Source: Lentihominibacter hominis | GTDB taxonomy: Bacteria; Bacillota; Clostridia; Peptostreptococcales; Anaerovoracaceae | Direction of reading: 5' to 3' | Length of the DNA stretch: 64,000 nucleotides | Assembly (NCBI RefSeq): GCF_014385065.1 | Contig: NZ_JACRTA010000001.1 | Coordinates: 310,001 to 374,000 of the forward strand | Shown: positions 26,203 through 36,014 of the stretch, piece by piece | Numbering within the stretch: the stretch's first letter is position 1 | Layout of the letters: the number at the start of each line of letters is the position of its first letter | Notes under the pieces: model-generated | What the model was told of the DNA's origin: nothing | What the model saw: only the letters and a program-made list of their open reading frames with translations | Database searches by the model: none | Program-made: the position numbers and the translations under genes

Positions 26203-27351
26203 TTATCTGCATATAGAACAAACTGCTTCAGCAGCTATACCTTCTTCCCGTCCTACGAAACCAAGACGCTCTGTAGTTGTTCCTTTTATATTAATCCTGT
26301 TTTTCTCAAGATCTAAAGCTTTTGCAATGTTATCTCTCATATCCTCTGTATAACGTCCTATCTTAGGTGCCTGAGCCATCACGGTAATATCCGCATTTAT
26401 CACAGTATAGCGATTCGCAGCAAGAAGCTTTCCCACTCTCTGCAAAAGAACCATGCTGGATATTCCTCTATACTGATCATCTGTATCAGGAAAATGCTTC
26501 CCTATATCCCCCAGTGAAGCCGCTCCCAACAAGGCATCCATAAGAGCATGAATTACAACGTCTGCATCAGAATGGCCCGCAAGACCTCTTTCATAGGGAA
26601 TGCTGACGCCTCCTAATATCAGATCCCTGCCTTCAGCAAAAGCATGGACATCAAATCCTGTCCCCACCCTGTTCTCCATAGGTAAATCCTCTTTCGTAGT
26701 TATCTTTATATTGCCGTAATCACCCTTCACAAGCATTACTTTATATCCGGCCTTCTCTGCTAAAGATGCATCATCAGTTCCGCATAATCCCTCTGCATAT
26801 GCTTTGTCATACGCTCGCTTCAAATAATCTTTCCTGAATCCTTGAGGTGTCTGGACAGAAAAATACAGGCTTCTGTCAACACTCCTGCTCATGACTTCGT
26901 CTGTCGCCATCCTGAGACTGTCTTTCATAGGGACGCATGGCACGGCAGCGCCTTTTTCAACTGTTCCTTCTATCACTGCATGGATCACATGTCTTTTTAC
27001 AAAAGGTCTTGCTCCATCATGAACAAGAACATAATCAGTATCCGGGCATTTTTCTCCTATGGCTTTAAGCGCATTATATACCGATTCCTGTCGCTCACAG
27101 CCTCCCCGAACTATATCGCGTACCTTATTTATTTCATACGATCCGACTATATTCCTGCAATGCTTAATATATTCCTCATTTGCCACGATAAATATATGAT
27201 CGATCTCATCCATATCCGAAAACACTTTAAGTGTTTTGGCAAGCACAGGTTTACTGCCTATCATGAGATATTGTTTTGGTATATCGCCGCCGAGACGAGT
27301 TCCCTTCCCTGCCGCAGCTATTATTACCGAGATACTGTTTCCTTTATACAT
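26203..27351 (-). CDS. ispDF: Bifunctional IspD/IspF of the MEP isoprenoid pathway
   Basis: A 382-residue fusion. The N-terminal half (about 1-225) is IspD, MEP cytidylyltransferase, with [19 protein letters not shown] (8-26). The C-terminal half (about 228-382) is IspF, MEcPP synthase, with [16 protein letters not shown] and the metal site [11 protein letters not shown]. Together they do the third and fifth steps towards IPP/DMAPP. IspD and IspF are separate in many Firmicutes. An in-frame start at 27387 would overlap the PIN/TRAM gene, but AGAGG is placed 8 bases before the ATG at 27351, which I use. It ends 12 bases before proS. Confidence 0.94.
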   Translation of the reverse strand: MYKGNSISVIIAAAGKGTRLGGDIPKQYLMIGSKPVLAKTLKVFSDMDEIDHIFIVANEEYIKHCRNIVGSYEINKVRDIVRGGCERQESVYNALKAIGEKCPDTDYVLVHDGARPFVKRHVIHAVIEGTVEKGAAVPCVPMKDSLRMATDEVMSRSVDRSLYFSVQTPQGFRKDYLKRAYDKAYAEGLCGTDDASLAEKAGYKVMLVKGDYGNIKITTKEDLPMENRVGTGFDVHAFAEGRDLILGGVSIPYERGLAGHSDADVVIHALMDALLGAASLGDIGKHFPDTDDQYRGISSMVLLQRVGKLLAANRYTVINADITVMAQAPKIGRYTEDMRDNIAKALDLEKNRINIKGTTTERLGFVGREEGIAAEAVCSICR

Positions 27352-27355
27352 TACA

Positions 27356-28477
27356 CTACCCTCTGCCGCCGACTGCAGGTTTGGCAAATATCATTCTTCC
27401 TGCAGATGTCTGCAGCACACTTGTAACAATCACTTTTATAGTTTTCCCTATAAATCGTTTGCCGTCTTCGACTACTATCATCGTACCATCATCCAGATAT
27501 GCCACAGCCTGATTATTCTCCTTGCCTTCTTTTACAAGAGACAGCACCATTTCTTCACCGGGAAGCACCACAGGCTTCAAAGTATTGGCAAGCTCATTTA
27601 TATTGAGAACCTCAACGCCCTTTATTCCTGCCACCTTGTTTAGATTAAAATCATTTGTGACTACCTTTCCGTTCATAATCTGCGCCAGTTTCAGCAGCTT
27701 TACATCTACCTCCGGGATCTCATCCAGAGCTTTTTCTGCAGTCGTATTGTAAATCTCGATACCATATTCATTCTGTATCTTATTAAGTATATCAAGGCCT
27801 CTTCTCCCTCTGTTCCTTTTAAGGGCATCAGACGAATCGGCTATATGCCTGAGTTCTACAAGCACAAATTCCGGAATAACGATAGTTCCTTCTATAAACC
27901 CTGTTTTCATGATATCAGCTATCCTGCCATCTATAATCACACTTGTATCAAAGATCTTAGGAGAAGCATCAGATTTCACTTTTCCGGATTTGCTGCCTCC
28001 CACCGAGGAAATAAGTTTGGCGCTCGGCCAGGCATTTCTAATATCTTTTCCCTTTTTGGTCGCAATGACGATTCCCAGATATCCGAGTATTATGTATGTA
28101 ATAATATTCAAAATAACATCTAAATACGGTATTTTTATGCCGACATATACCTGACTTATCAAAAAAGCGATAATAAGACCCACTATAAGTCCGATAGTAC
28201 CCATTACCAGATCATTCAAAGATACTTTCTGCAAATCCGATTCTATATTGCTTGCCATCTTGTTTCCTTGTTTTTTAAGGGTAGGTGTCAATCTGAAAAA
28301 TATTAAACCGAAGATAATTGCGAATAAAACGGCGATACATAATTCCTGTATTTCCGAAAAATCAACCAGCTCTTCATGTCCTGCAAGGGCAAAACAGAAT
28401 TTGGTCAATAAAAACAAACCATACCCTACTATGGCTCCCGCCATCGTGAAAATAGCTCTGACTAGTTTTTTCAACAT
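27356..28477 (-). CDS. PIN/TRAM domain membrane protein (YacL family)
   Basis: A 373-residue protein. Four membrane helices lie in about residues 1-140, then a PIN nuclease-like domain (about 172-300) with acidic residues in [14 protein letters not shown] (D at the first position), [10 protein letters not shown] and [10 protein letters not shown], and a C-terminal TRAM RNA-binding domain (about 305-373). The family, known as YacL in B. subtilis, is thought to be an RNA-linked ribonuclease, though its substrate is not settled. It commonly lies next to ispD, as it does here. GGAGG precedes the ATG. Confidence 0.9.
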   Translation of the reverse strand: MLKKLVRAIFTMAGAIVGYGLFLLTKFCFALAGHEELVDFSEIQELCIAVLFAIIFGLIFFRLTPTLKKQGNKMASNIESDLQKVSLNDLVMGTIGLIVGLIIAFLISQVYVGIKIPYLDVILNIITYIILGYLGIVIATKKGKDIRNAWPSAKLISSVGGSKSGKVKSDASPKIFDTSVIIDGRIADIMKTGFIEGTIVIPEFVLVELRHIADSSDALKRNRGRRGLDILNKIQNEYGIEIYNTTAEKALDEIPEVDVKLLKLAQIMNGKVVTNDFNLNKVAGIKGVEVLNINELANTLKPVVLPGEEMVLSLVKEGKENNQAVAYLDDGTMIVVEDGKRFIGKTIKVIVTSVLQTSAGRMIFAKPAVGGRG

Positions 28478-28509
28478 AACTCACACCTCCTTTCTCTGCA
28501 ATTGTCCAG

Positions 28510-28524
28510 TGTGATTATATCACA
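28510..28524 (-). promoter_or_regulatory. Palindrome overlapping the promoter of the PIN/TRAM gene
   Basis: TGTGATTATATCACA is a perfect inverted repeat of TGTGAT around three bases. Read on the minus strand it contains a TATAAT -10 box with TTGGCG 17 bases upstream, so it is probably the promoter of the PIN/TRAM-ispDF-proS run. The palindrome resembles a CRP/FNR-type site, but that may be chance. Confidence 0.45.
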
Positions 28525-28631
28525 ATTTCTGTACCTCGCCAACAAATTATGGTACAATCACTACATAAGCTTCATATACAAATCACATAGAAATCTTATT
28601 CTTAATTCATATACATAAGGAGGACTTAACT

Positions 28632-29303
28632 ATGGCGAAAATTTTAGTGGCAGACGACGAACAGAAGATAAGAGAGGTCATAAGAGAATATTCCGAATTC
28701 AACGGTCACGAAATAACCGAAGCAGCCGATGGAATGACAGCTGTGGGACTTTGCAAATTAAATGATTACGATCTTATCATTATGGATATCATGATGCCTA
28801 AACTTGATGGGTTTTCAGCTTGCAAAGAAATAAGAAAAATAAAAGATATTCCTATAATCATGTTATCGGCAAGAAGCGAGGAATACGATAAACTTTTCGG
28901 TTTTGAACTGGGAATAGATGACTACGTAGTGAAACCCTTCAGCCCAAAAGAACTGATGGCAAGAGTAAACGCTGTTCTTTCGAGAAACAGCGCCCCTGAA
29001 AAGCCCGCCGAAAAAATCATGAAATTCGATGGTCTTGAGATTAATATCCCCGCCAGAACAGTCTACGTTGACGGAAAAAAGGTAGAGCTTACACCAAAAG
29101 AGTATGATCTGCTGTTTTACCTTGTGGAAAATAAGAATATTGCTCTTTCCAGAGACAAACTTTTATCCGATATATGGGGATACGACTTCTTCGGCGATGA
29201 CAGAACCATAGATACTCATATAAAGAATCTCAGAAACAATCTCGGAAAATACAGAGATTATATAGTTACATTAAGAGGGGTAGGTTATAAGTTTGAAGCT
29301 TAG
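28632..29303 (+). CDS. OmpR-family response regulator
   Basis: A 223-residue two-component regulator. The receiver domain (1-118) has the acidic pair D8-D9, phosphorylation site D52 and K101. The C-terminal winged helix (about 128-223) ends in the typical TIDTHIKNLRNNLG and GVGYKFE. AAGGAGG precedes the ATG. The histidine kinase gene overlaps its last 11 bases and a PHP phosphatase follows, so the three form one operon. The signal is not evident. Confidence 0.95.
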   Translation: MAKILVADDEQKIREVIREYSEFNGHEITEAADGMTAVGLCKLNDYDLIIMDIMMPKLDGFSACKEIRKIKDIPIIMLSARSEEYDKLFGFELGIDDYVVKPFSPKELMARVNAVLSRNSAPEKPAEKIMKFDGLEINIPARTVYVDGKKVELTPKEYDLLFYLVENKNIALSRDKLLSDIWGYDFFGDDRTIDTHIKNLRNNLGKYRDYIVTLRGVGYKFEA

Positions 29304-30774
29304 ACTCGACTACAAAAGCATAAAATTCAAAACATGGCTGTATTTCATATTATTCGCCGCATTTCTCATGATAGTTCTGTGGTTTTTTCAAGTACTGTTT
29401 TTAAACAGCTTCTACAGCGTCATGAAAGATGAGCAGACAAGAAGAGTCGCCAAAAACATCGAATCTGCCTATAAGCTTAAAAGCAGCGAAAAATTTCTTA
29501 AATCAGTAGAAAATATATCAAATACCAACGACATGTTCATATATGTAGTATCTCATGACGGTAATACCATGTATTTCAGACCTTCAGGGGACAGTACTAA
29601 TGCGCAGTATTACGCCGAGCAGATAGAAACCATCAATCAGATAATGCTCAAAGAGAATGCGGACTCTGTATACAAAAGAATAAAAAGTGATGACTCAAAA
29701 GATGTCTTAGCTTACGGAAAGCTGCTGACAAACAAAAACAAAGAGCCTATGCTGGTATACATATTTTCCCCTCTGTATCCGGTATCTTCAACTATACAGA
29801 TACTGACTAATCAGCTTGTATATGTGACGTTCATCTCTTTGATGGTGGCATGTCTTATTTCATTTTATCTTTCCATCAGGATCACAAGACCTATACGAAA
29901 AATAACACGTTCTGCCGAAAGATTGGCTGACGGAGAGTACGGAATTGTATTTAAAGGCGGCCATTACACAGAAATAAACAATCTGGCCGACACACTTACG
30001 AGAGCTTCCATAGAGCTTGAAAAATCCGATATGCTCCAAAAAGACCTTATCGCAAATGTATCTCACGACCTGAGAACACCTCTCACCATGATAAAATCAT
30101 ACGCTGAAATGATTCGCGATCTGTCAGGAAACAATCCAAAAAAAAGAGAACAGCATTTGAAGGTCATAATAGACGAAGCTGACAGACTCAATATGTTGGT
30201 CGGAGATCTTCTTTCACTTTCAAGAATGCAGTCGGGCAAGATGGTTCTTCATCCCGGTAATTTCAATATTACACAGGCCGCCCGGAGTATACTCAACACT
30301 TATAAGATTATGGAAGACGAAGAAGGCTATACTTTTAAACTTAACTGTTCCGCTAATTACATAGTAAACGGAGACGAAGAAAAGATTAAACAAGTAATAT
30401 CAAACCTTGTCACCAATGCTATAAAATTCGCCGGGGAAGACAAGACAATAATACTTTCCCTGAAGCGCCGAGGCAAATATGTTATCTGCAGAGTAGAAGA
30501 TCACGGAGTGGGAATAGCTCCGGAAGAACTTAATCATGTATGGGAACGTTATTACAGAGCCAGTTCAAATATGGTAAGATCCTCAGAAGGTTCAGGACTT
30601 GGTCTTTCAATAGTAAAAGAGATTCTGACGCTCCATAAATCAAATTTTGGAGTTGACAGTACCGTCAGCAAAGGAACCACATTCTGGTTCGAGCTGAATT
30701 TTGTAAAAGCCGAAAAAATGCGTCCGGCTCTTACAGAAAACACAGAAAGGAATGAATCATCAAATGAACAATAA
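29293..30774 (+). CDS. Sensor histidine kinase
   Basis: A 493-residue membrane kinase. Membrane helices at about 16-37 and 173-195 flank an extracellular sensor of about 135 residues without a recognised fold. HAMP follows (196-245), then the HisKA box with H258 in NVSHDLRTPL and the ATPase domain with N box (VISNLVTNAIKFA), G1 (EDHGVGI) and G2 (GSGLGLSIV). It phosphorylates the response regulator encoded just before. The start is TTG at 29293, inside the regulator gene; GAGGGG is 11 bases upstream and no ATG lies before residue 26, which is within the first helix, so TTG is the best choice. Confidence 0.93.
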   Translation: MKLRLDYKSIKFKTWLYFILFAAFLMIVLWFFQVLFLNSFYSVMKDEQTRRVAKNIESAYKLKSSEKFLKSVENISNTNDMFIYVVSHDGNTMYFRPSGDSTNAQYYAEQIETINQIMLKENADSVYKRIKSDDSKDVLAYGKLLTNKNKEPMLVYIFSPLYPVSSTIQILTNQLVYVTFISLMVACLISFYLSIRITRPIRKITRSAERLADGEYGIVFKGGHYTEINNLADTLTRASIELEKSDMLQKDLIANVSHDLRTPLTMIKSYAEMIRDLSGNNPKKREQHLKVIIDEADRLNMLVGDLLSLSRMQSGKMVLHPGNFNITQAARSILNTYKIMEDEEGYTFKLNCSANYIVNGDEEKIKQVISNLVTNAIKFAGEDKTIILSLKRRGKYVICRVEDHGVGIAPEELNHVWERYYRASSNMVRSSEGSGLGLSIVKEILTLHKSNFGVDSTVSKGTTFWFELNFVKAEKMRPALTENTERNESSNEQ

Positions 30775-31573
30775 TAGATATATTATAGATTGTGACTTTC
30801 ACACTCACACAGGATTTTCTGATGACTGTGACGTTTCGGTGGAAGAAATGCTTAAAAGCGCCGCAGATCAGGGAATCAGAACACTTGCAGTTACCGATCA
30901 TTATGATCCGGGATATCCGGATCCTGAATTTCCTTTTACTATCGATTTCAAAAAATATCAGGAAACAATGTTAAAAGCACGAGAAGAATACAAAGGAACC
31001 ATGGATATAATGATAGGCCTCGAAGTTGGTATAATGGAAGGACAATTTGACGCTGCCCATCAGATCATCAACGCCTTTGACTATGACATAATACTGGGAT
31101 CATTCCACTGTCTCAAAGATAAAGACTTATACACACTTGATTATACCGGTGTAGACGGTCCGTCTATGCTTGAAGATTTTTATGTATATATGCACAGCTG
31201 TCTCAAAAAATTCCATAACTATGATGTTATCGGTCATTTCAGCATACTTGACAGATACATAGGAAAACTTTATGATTACACGCCTCTGACTGATATTACC
31301 GATGAAATACTGAAACTGATAATACGTCAAGGGAAAGGGCTCGAAATCAATACTTCCAGCTTCAAATACGGTACAGGAACATGGCTTCCAAGAGAATCTA
31401 TATTAAAAAGATATCTCCAGCTTGGCGGTGAAATACTTACCTTTGGTTCCGATGCACATTCGCCGGAACATTACAGATTTCACTTCAATGATGCAGTGGA
31501 ATTCGCCAGATCACTGGGGTTCAAATATTACTGCAAATTCAAATGCAGAAAACCGGAATTCGTTAAACTATAA
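30764..31573 (+). CDS. PHP-domain phosphoesterase (histidinol-phosphatase-like)
   Basis: A 269-residue PHP-domain protein. Metal ligands are visible in DFHTHTGFSDD near the N-terminus, TDHYD, GLEVGI, GSFHC and FGSDAH near the C-terminus. HisK-type PHP enzymes remove phosphate from histidinol phosphate; paralogues have other substrates. Two ATGs are possible. The one at 30752 is only one base from the GAAAGG site, so the ATG at 30764 (13 bases away) is preferred. It overlaps the kinase stop and closes the operon. No other histidine genes are nearby, so the His-pathway role is uncertain. Confidence 0.83.
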   Translation: MNNNRYIIDCDFHTHTGFSDDCDVSVEEMLKSAADQGIRTLAVTDHYDPGYPDPEFPFTIDFKKYQETMLKAREEYKGTMDIMIGLEVGIMEGQFDAAHQIINAFDYDIILGSFHCLKDKDLYTLDYTGVDGPSMLEDFYVYMHSCLKKFHNYDVIGHFSILDRYIGKLYDYTPLTDITDEILKLIIRQGKGLEINTSSFKYGTGTWLPRESILKRYLQLGGEILTFGSDAHSPEHYRFHFNDAVEFARSLGFKYYCKFKCRKPEFVKL

Positions 31574-31601
31574 AAAATTTCCCCGCAGATATCATCCAAA
31601 A

Positions 31602-31650
31602 AAGCAACTCCATCAAGCTTTAATACCAAGCCTGATGGAGTTGCTTCTTA
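31602..31650. terminator. Bidirectional terminator
   Basis: Perfect 13-base arms AGCAACTCCATCA / TGATGGAGTTGCT (31603-31615 and 31633-31645) between the convergent PHP and aldehyde dehydrogenase genes, with T-rich sequence on both sides. Confidence 0.85.
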
Positions 31651-31656
31651 TTATTA

Positions 31657-33069
31657 TCAGCCGATCCTTATAGACTTCACTTCCATGAATTCATCAAATC
31701 CGCATTTTCCGTTTTCTCTTCCTATACCGGACTGTTTATACCCTCCGAAAGGCACATCTATGGTAAAAGCTCCGCCGTTCACAAGAACTGTACCGGCCTG
31801 TATCTTTTCAGCAAACTCAAGCGCCTCTTTTTCGTCTCCAAATACAGCTCCCGCAAGTCCATAGATACTGTCATTAGCTATTTCGAGAGCTTCTTCTTCT
31901 GTATCGTAATAAATTATGCCCATGACAGGACCAAAAATCTCCTCCTGCGCTATTACCATATCATTAGTAACATCTGTAAAAATAACAGGCTGCACATAGT
32001 ATCCGTTTTCGTAATCATCAGGAATCTCTCCGCAAATCATCTTCGCACCCTCTTCTATACCCAGCCTTATATATCTATTGACTTTATGAAATCCCTTCTC
32101 ACTGGCAAGCGGTCCTATTCTGGTATCAGGTTCATTTGGGTCTCCTACTTTAAGTTCTTTTACAAATGCCAACATGAAGTTCTCCAGATCATCTTTTATT
32201 TCACGAGGTGCAATCAGCCTTGTCAATGCAGAACATGTTTGCCCGGTGTTCAGAAAACACTCCATCATCGTTCCTACAGCTGCCTTTTCATAATCGGCTG
32301 ACCTTAATATAACCGAAGCGGATTTTCCTCCAAGTTCCAAAGCGATCTTCTTGACATTGCTCTCAATACCCATCATTCCTACTTTTTTTCCTTGCTGTGT
32401 AGACCCCGTAAAGGATACCATATCTACATCTTCATGTTTTGAAAGAAGTGTTCCTACTTGCTCTCCGCGTCCTGTCACTATATTTATGACTCCCGGAGGC
32501 AAGCCTATCTCTTCAGCTGCTTCTGACAGAACATATGCTGAAACAGGAGCCAGCTGACTTGGTTTAAGAACGATACAGTTACCTGCCGCTATAGCAGGAA
32601 ATATCTTCGAAGTTTCCTGATAAATAGGGTAATTCCATGGAGTAAGGCAAGCTATAACGCCTATAGGCTCTTTTCTTACTATATTATTGCCACACTTTTC
32701 ACTGTAACTATAATTTCTCGCAAGGTCTGAATAATATCTCGCCTGTTCTATAGAACTTACCACCTGCAAGCCATATACGTATTTTACAGGGGTTCCGATC
32801 TCACTTGTTATTGTCTTGCCTACTTCATCCTTATGCCTTTCAATATAATCAGCAAATTTTCCGACATAATCAGCTCTCTCCTCAGGGCTTAAAGCGCTCC
32901 ATTTGGGAAATGCTGCTCTCGCAGCAGCTACAGCCCTGTCTACATCAGCTTGATTGCCGTCAGGAACTCTTGCGAATATCTGTCTGTCAGCAGGATTCTC
33001 TACAGAAATGAACTCCCCGCTGTCGCCATTCACATACTTTCCATTGATATATAATTTATAATTATCCAT
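31657..33069 (-). CDS. NAD(P)-dependent aldehyde dehydrogenase
   Basis: A 470-residue aldehyde dehydrogenase of the non-acylating superfamily. The catalytic Cys is C279 in NTGQTCSAL, the general base is E245 in ALELGGKS, and the cofactor loop FTGSTQQGK (220-228) and PWNYP are present. It oxidises an aldehyde to the acid. Glycerol dehydrogenase lies just upstream on the same strand, but a hairpin at 33122-33169 separates them. The substrate cannot be told from sequence. Confidence 0.92.
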   Translation of the reverse strand: MDNYKLYINGKYVNGDSGEFISVENPADRQIFARVPDGNQADVDRAVAAARAAFPKWSALSPEERADYVGKFADYIERHKDEVGKTITSEIGTPVKYVYGLQVVSSIEQARYYSDLARNYSYSEKCGNNIVRKEPIGVIACLTPWNYPIYQETSKIFPAIAAGNCIVLKPSQLAPVSAYVLSEAAEEIGLPPGVINIVTGRGEQVGTLLSKHEDVDMVSFTGSTQQGKKVGMMGIESNVKKIALELGGKSASVILRSADYEKAAVGTMMECFLNTGQTCSALTRLIAPREIKDDLENFMLAFVKELKVGDPNEPDTRIGPLASEKGFHKVNRYIRLGIEEGAKMICGEIPDDYENGYYVQPVIFTDVTNDMVIAQEEIFGPVMGIIYYDTEEEALEIANDSIYGLAGAVFGDEKEALEFAEKIQAGTVLVNGGAFTIDVPFGGYKQSGIGRENGKCGFDEFMEVKSIRIG

Positions 33070-33121
33070 TATTTACTACCTCCTGCTCTGATTTTACAAC
33101 CAATCGTCTCTATAATCAACA

Positions 33122-33170
33122 AAAGGAGATATATTCTCCATACTAGCGCATTTCAAATATATCTCCTTTG
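33122..33170 (-). terminator. Hairpin after glycerol dehydrogenase
   Basis: AAAGGAGATATATT pairs with AATATATCTCCTTT around a 20-base loop. On the minus strand the T run is short. The arms contain AAAGGAGA, which would hide a Shine-Dalgarno-like sequence, but no start codon follows closely. Confidence 0.6.
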
Positions 33171-33194
33171 ACTTCATTCAATACCAAGAGCCAC

Positions 33195-34292
33195 TTATTC
33201 ACCCTGATAATACCGTCCATATGCATCCGCTGCCTTCAGAGCAGCGAATACCGTTTCAGGAGTTACTTCAAACGGCATGTTATGGAGAGTATCGTTTTCG
33301 GCACAAGCCGCTTCAGCCACTTCCATTATCTGCTGATCCGTTATTTTTTTCGCTCCGAGCTGCTTCCATGTTATAGGAAGCCCCACTTCTATACAAAACT
33401 CTATAACCTCTTCAAGCTCCTCAACAGGTACATTTTCCAGCACCAGCTGCGTTATAGTACCAAAAGCCACTTTCTCTCCATGATACATATCATGGCATTC
33501 CTCCAGCACAGTCATTCCGTTATGAATAGCGTGAGCGCCCGCAAGACCTGCACTTTCAAAGCCTATACCCGAAAGCAGTGTATTTGCTTCTATGATTTTC
33601 TCTACAGATTCTGTGCATGCTCCGGCTTCAAGTGCAATCTTGGCCTTTACCCCTTCTTCCATAAGTGTGTTAAAGCACAGTTCTGCCAATGTCATTGCAG
33701 CTTCAGTCGTTTTACCTCCGGCACATGATACAGCTCCGCTTTGCTTACATGCTCTTGCCTCAAAATACGTTGCCAGAGCATCTCCCATTCCTGCAACTGT
33801 AAGCCTCACCGGTGATTTTGCTATGATGTCTGTATCCATCATCACCATATTAGGATTTGAAGGAAGAAACAGATACTCTTCAAAAACCCCGTCATCTGTA
33901 TATATAACAGATAAGGCGCTGCACGGTGCGTCTGTAGAAGCTATGGTAGGACAGATCATCACAGGTGTCTTATTGTAAAAAGCTACCGCCTTTGCTGTAT
34001 CAAATATCTTACCGCCTCCTACTCCTACTACCAAATCACATCCGCTGTCTTTCATCAGTGCTGATATTCTGTCGATTTCATTTCTGCTGCATTCACCGTT
34101 AAAATAATCAAATTTCAGCTGACAATCTGCGTTCTTAAAACTTTCCTCGATCTCATCGCCTATCCGTTTATATCCGCCGTGACTTATGAGAATGAGAGCT
34201 TTCGACCCATATCCTGCCGCATAAGTTCCCAATTTCTTCATTTCCCCTGCGCCCTGAACATATCTTGAAGGGCTTATTAAAATTTTTGCCAT
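33195..34292 (-). CDS. gldA: Glycerol dehydrogenase
   Basis: A 365-residue iron-type (group III) polyol dehydrogenase. The NAD loop is GVGGGKIFDTAK (90-101), STDAPCSALSV (119-129) is the GldA signature, and the metal ligands fit D171, H254 and H271. It interconverts glycerol and dihydroxyacetone with NAD. An in-frame start 51 bases upstream is open, but AGGAG lies 9 bases before the ATG at 34292, which begins the normal N-terminus (AKILISPSRYVQG). No dihydroxyacetone kinase is in the window. Confidence 0.93.
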   Translation of the reverse strand: MAKILISPSRYVQGAGEMKKLGTYAAGYGSKALILISHGGYKRIGDEIEESFKNADCQLKFDYFNGECSRNEIDRISALMKDSGCDLVVGVGGGKIFDTAKAVAFYNKTPVMICPTIASTDAPCSALSVIYTDDGVFEEYLFLPSNPNMVMMDTDIIAKSPVRLTVAGMGDALATYFEARACKQSGAVSCAGGKTTEAAMTLAELCFNTLMEEGVKAKIALEAGACTESVEKIIEANTLLSGIGFESAGLAGAHAIHNGMTVLEECHDMYHGEKVAFGTITQLVLENVPVEELEEVIEFCIEVGLPITWKQLGAKKITDQQIMEVAEAACAENDTLHNMPFEVTPETVFAALKAADAYGRYYQGE

Positions 34293-34438
34293 GATAATAA
34301 TCTCCTTTCTGTCTGCAACAGCTGTCTTTAAAGATTTTCCCAATTAACGCTGTATTTTATTCATATTGAATAGCGTATACTTTTTATTGTACAAAGTATA
34401 CCATATTTATGCAGACAATCCACAGCAAAAATAGATTT

Positions 34439-34987
34439 TTACGCCATTTTTCTTTCGTCTGCCAACGCCTCAGCTATACTGTCATAACCTCTCCTATAAG
34501 CCTCTATATTAGAGTCAGCTACATTTGCCGCAAAAACTTTTCTGATCTCGTCTTCCACAGTATCAAAATGTATCTTTGGGAGAAGTTTAGTCAACGCTCC
34601 CAGCATCACCATATTCACGGTAAAAGGTTTGCCCATATCCTCTGCTATTTGCGTAGCGGGTATTGCGTAACAACCATTGGTATCTTCATCTACAAGAGTA
34701 CTGTTCACTAAAATGACTGCATCTTTTTTTACTGTATCGATGTACTTATTAAACCCTATCTGATTCATGGCAACAAACACATCCGCTGTATCTACTTTCA
34801 TATAATCTATAGTTTCATCAGATATGACTACTTCTGCTTTACATGCACCGCCTCTTGCCTCCGGGCCATAACTTTGCGTCTGGGAAATATTGTAATTTTC
34901 TCCCAACCCATATCCTTTTGCCAGCAGAACAGATGCCAATATGACTCCCTGCCCACCTGCTCCTGCGAACCTTATATTAATTCTCAT
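34439..34987 (-). CDS. korC: 2-oxoacid:ferredoxin oxidoreductase, gamma subunit
   Basis: A 182-residue gamma subunit with the family N-terminus INIRFAGAGGQGVILA and SQTQSYGPEARGGACKAEVVIS (about 37-58). It is the fourth gene of a four-gene set (alpha, beta, ferredoxin, gamma). The complex oxidatively decarboxylates a 2-oxoacid to the acyl-CoA and reduces ferredoxin. Whether the substrate is 2-oxoglutarate, a branched-chain or an aryl-2-oxoacid is not settled. An in-frame start at 35059 is open, but GGAGAG precedes the ATG at 34987. Confidence 0.9.
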   Translation of the reverse strand: MRINIRFAGAGGQGVILASVLLAKGYGLGENYNISQTQSYGPEARGGACKAEVVISDETIDYMKVDTADVFVAMNQIGFNKYIDTVKKDAVILVNSTLVDEDTNGCYAIPATQIAEDMGKPFTVNMVMLGALTKLLPKIHFDTVEDEIRKVFAANVADSNIEAYRRGYDSIAEALADERKMA

Positions 34988-34992
34988 CTTTC

Positions 34993-35199
34993 CTACTCTC
35001 CTTCTACATTTATAGCTCCATCCGGGCATAATTTCTCGCACATTCTGCAAACTACACACTCCTCGATTTTACTTATATTTGGCATTGTAGTTCCGTAATT
35101 ATTGCGTTTTTTTGATTTCACCAAAACCTTCTTTGGACATACAGCAAGGCATATATTGCATCCTTTGCAGCATGCTTTATCTACTGTGATACTGACCAT
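34993..35199 (-). CDS. korD: Ferredoxin-type subunit of the 2-oxoacid oxidoreductase
   Basis: A 68-residue protein with two 4Fe-4S motifs: CCKGCNICLAVCP (about 10-22) and CVVCRMCEKLCP (about 48-59). It takes electrons from the TPP-containing subunits and passes them to soluble ferredoxin. It overlaps the beta gene by 19 bases and ends 5 bases before the gamma gene. Confidence 0.93.
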   Translation of the reverse strand: MVSITVDKACCKGCNICLAVCPKKVLVKSKKRNNYGTTMPNISKIEECVVCRMCEKLCPDGAINVEGE

Positions 35200-36014
35200 G
35201 ACTCCGTCCTCTCTATTCCTTGTTCTCTAAGTCTGGCTTCTGTCTTTTCTATATACTCTTCTGCTCCGTCATCATTTCTGAATACGCCTATAGGAATCTT
35301 CCCCTCTATACGTGTTTTTCCTTCCTTGTATAAATAAGTATTTTCTTTGTATAGCCGCATTATCTTTGCCGGATCCTTCTCCCCGTATATACTTTTCCCG
35401 GCCTGAACAGGGCACTGCGAAAGAACTTCTATAAAAGAAAAGCCTCTGTGCATCAAGCCGTCTTTTATAGATTTTGCCAGCTGAACAGGATGAGCTGTCG
35501 TCCATCTGGCCACATAACTGGCTCCAAGTGACATCACGAGCCTGCATCCGTTTATAGGCTCATCTATACATCCAAAGGGAGATGTCTTAGTGATCGCGCC
35601 TTTTGGTGTGGAGGGAGATTTCTGTCCTCCTGTCATCCCATATATATAATTATTTACCATGATAACTGTCAAATCTATATTTCTGGACGCTGCATGAAGA
35701 AGATGATTGCCTCCGATAGCCAGACAGTCTCCGTCTCCGGTGAAGACCATTATTTTCTTATCAGGTCTGGCCAATTTCAGACCTTCCGCAAATGCCAGCG
35801 CTCTCCCGTGCATAGTATGCATGACATCCATTTTATAATAACAAGGTATCCATGATGAACATCCTATCCCGCTTACACAAGCGATATCATCTTTTATCCC
35901 CAGCTCATCCATAGCATTGGCCGCCGCAAACTGTATTATTCCGTTTCCGCAGCCGGGACAAAATAGTGTAGGCAACGATTCCGTTTTAATATATTTCTCA
36001 TACAGTTTATTCAT
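35181..36014 (-). CDS. korB: 2-oxoacid:ferredoxin oxidoreductase, beta (TPP-binding) subunit
   Basis: A 277-residue TPP-binding subunit. The N-terminal cluster-binding CPGCGNG (19-25) and the TPP-Mg motif GDGDCLAIGGNH followed by VNNYIYGMTGGQ identify it. The active site forms at the contact with the alpha subunit. It overlaps alpha by 8 bases and the ferredoxin by 19, so the subunits are coupled in translation. Confidence 0.93.
   Translation of the reverse strand: MNKLYEKYIKTESLPTLFCPGCGNGIIQFAAANAMDELGIKDDIACVSGIGCSSWIPCYYKMDVMHTMHGRALAFAEGLKLARPDKKIMVFTGDGDCLAIGGNHLLHAASRNIDLTVIMVNNYIYGMTGGQKSPSTPKGAITKTSPFGCIDEPINGCRLVMSLGASYVARWTTAHPVQLAKSIKDGLMHRGFSFIEVLSQCPVQAGKSIYGEKDPAKIMRLYKENTYLYKEGKTRIEGKIPIGVFRNDDGAEEYIEKTEARLREQGIERTESWSVSQ

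Noticed and set aside
33122..33170. Hairpin with AAAGGAGA as a riboswitch or translational control of the aldehyde dehydrogenase gene
   Set aside because: The position is between two genes but more than 50 bases from the aldehyde dehydrogenase start, with no alternate pairing visible; a terminator for gldA is simpler.
34988..35059. Longer N-terminus for the gamma subunit (start at 35059)
   Set aside because: The extra 24 residues lie within the ferredoxin gene and do not match the family; GGAGAG precedes the ATG at 34987.
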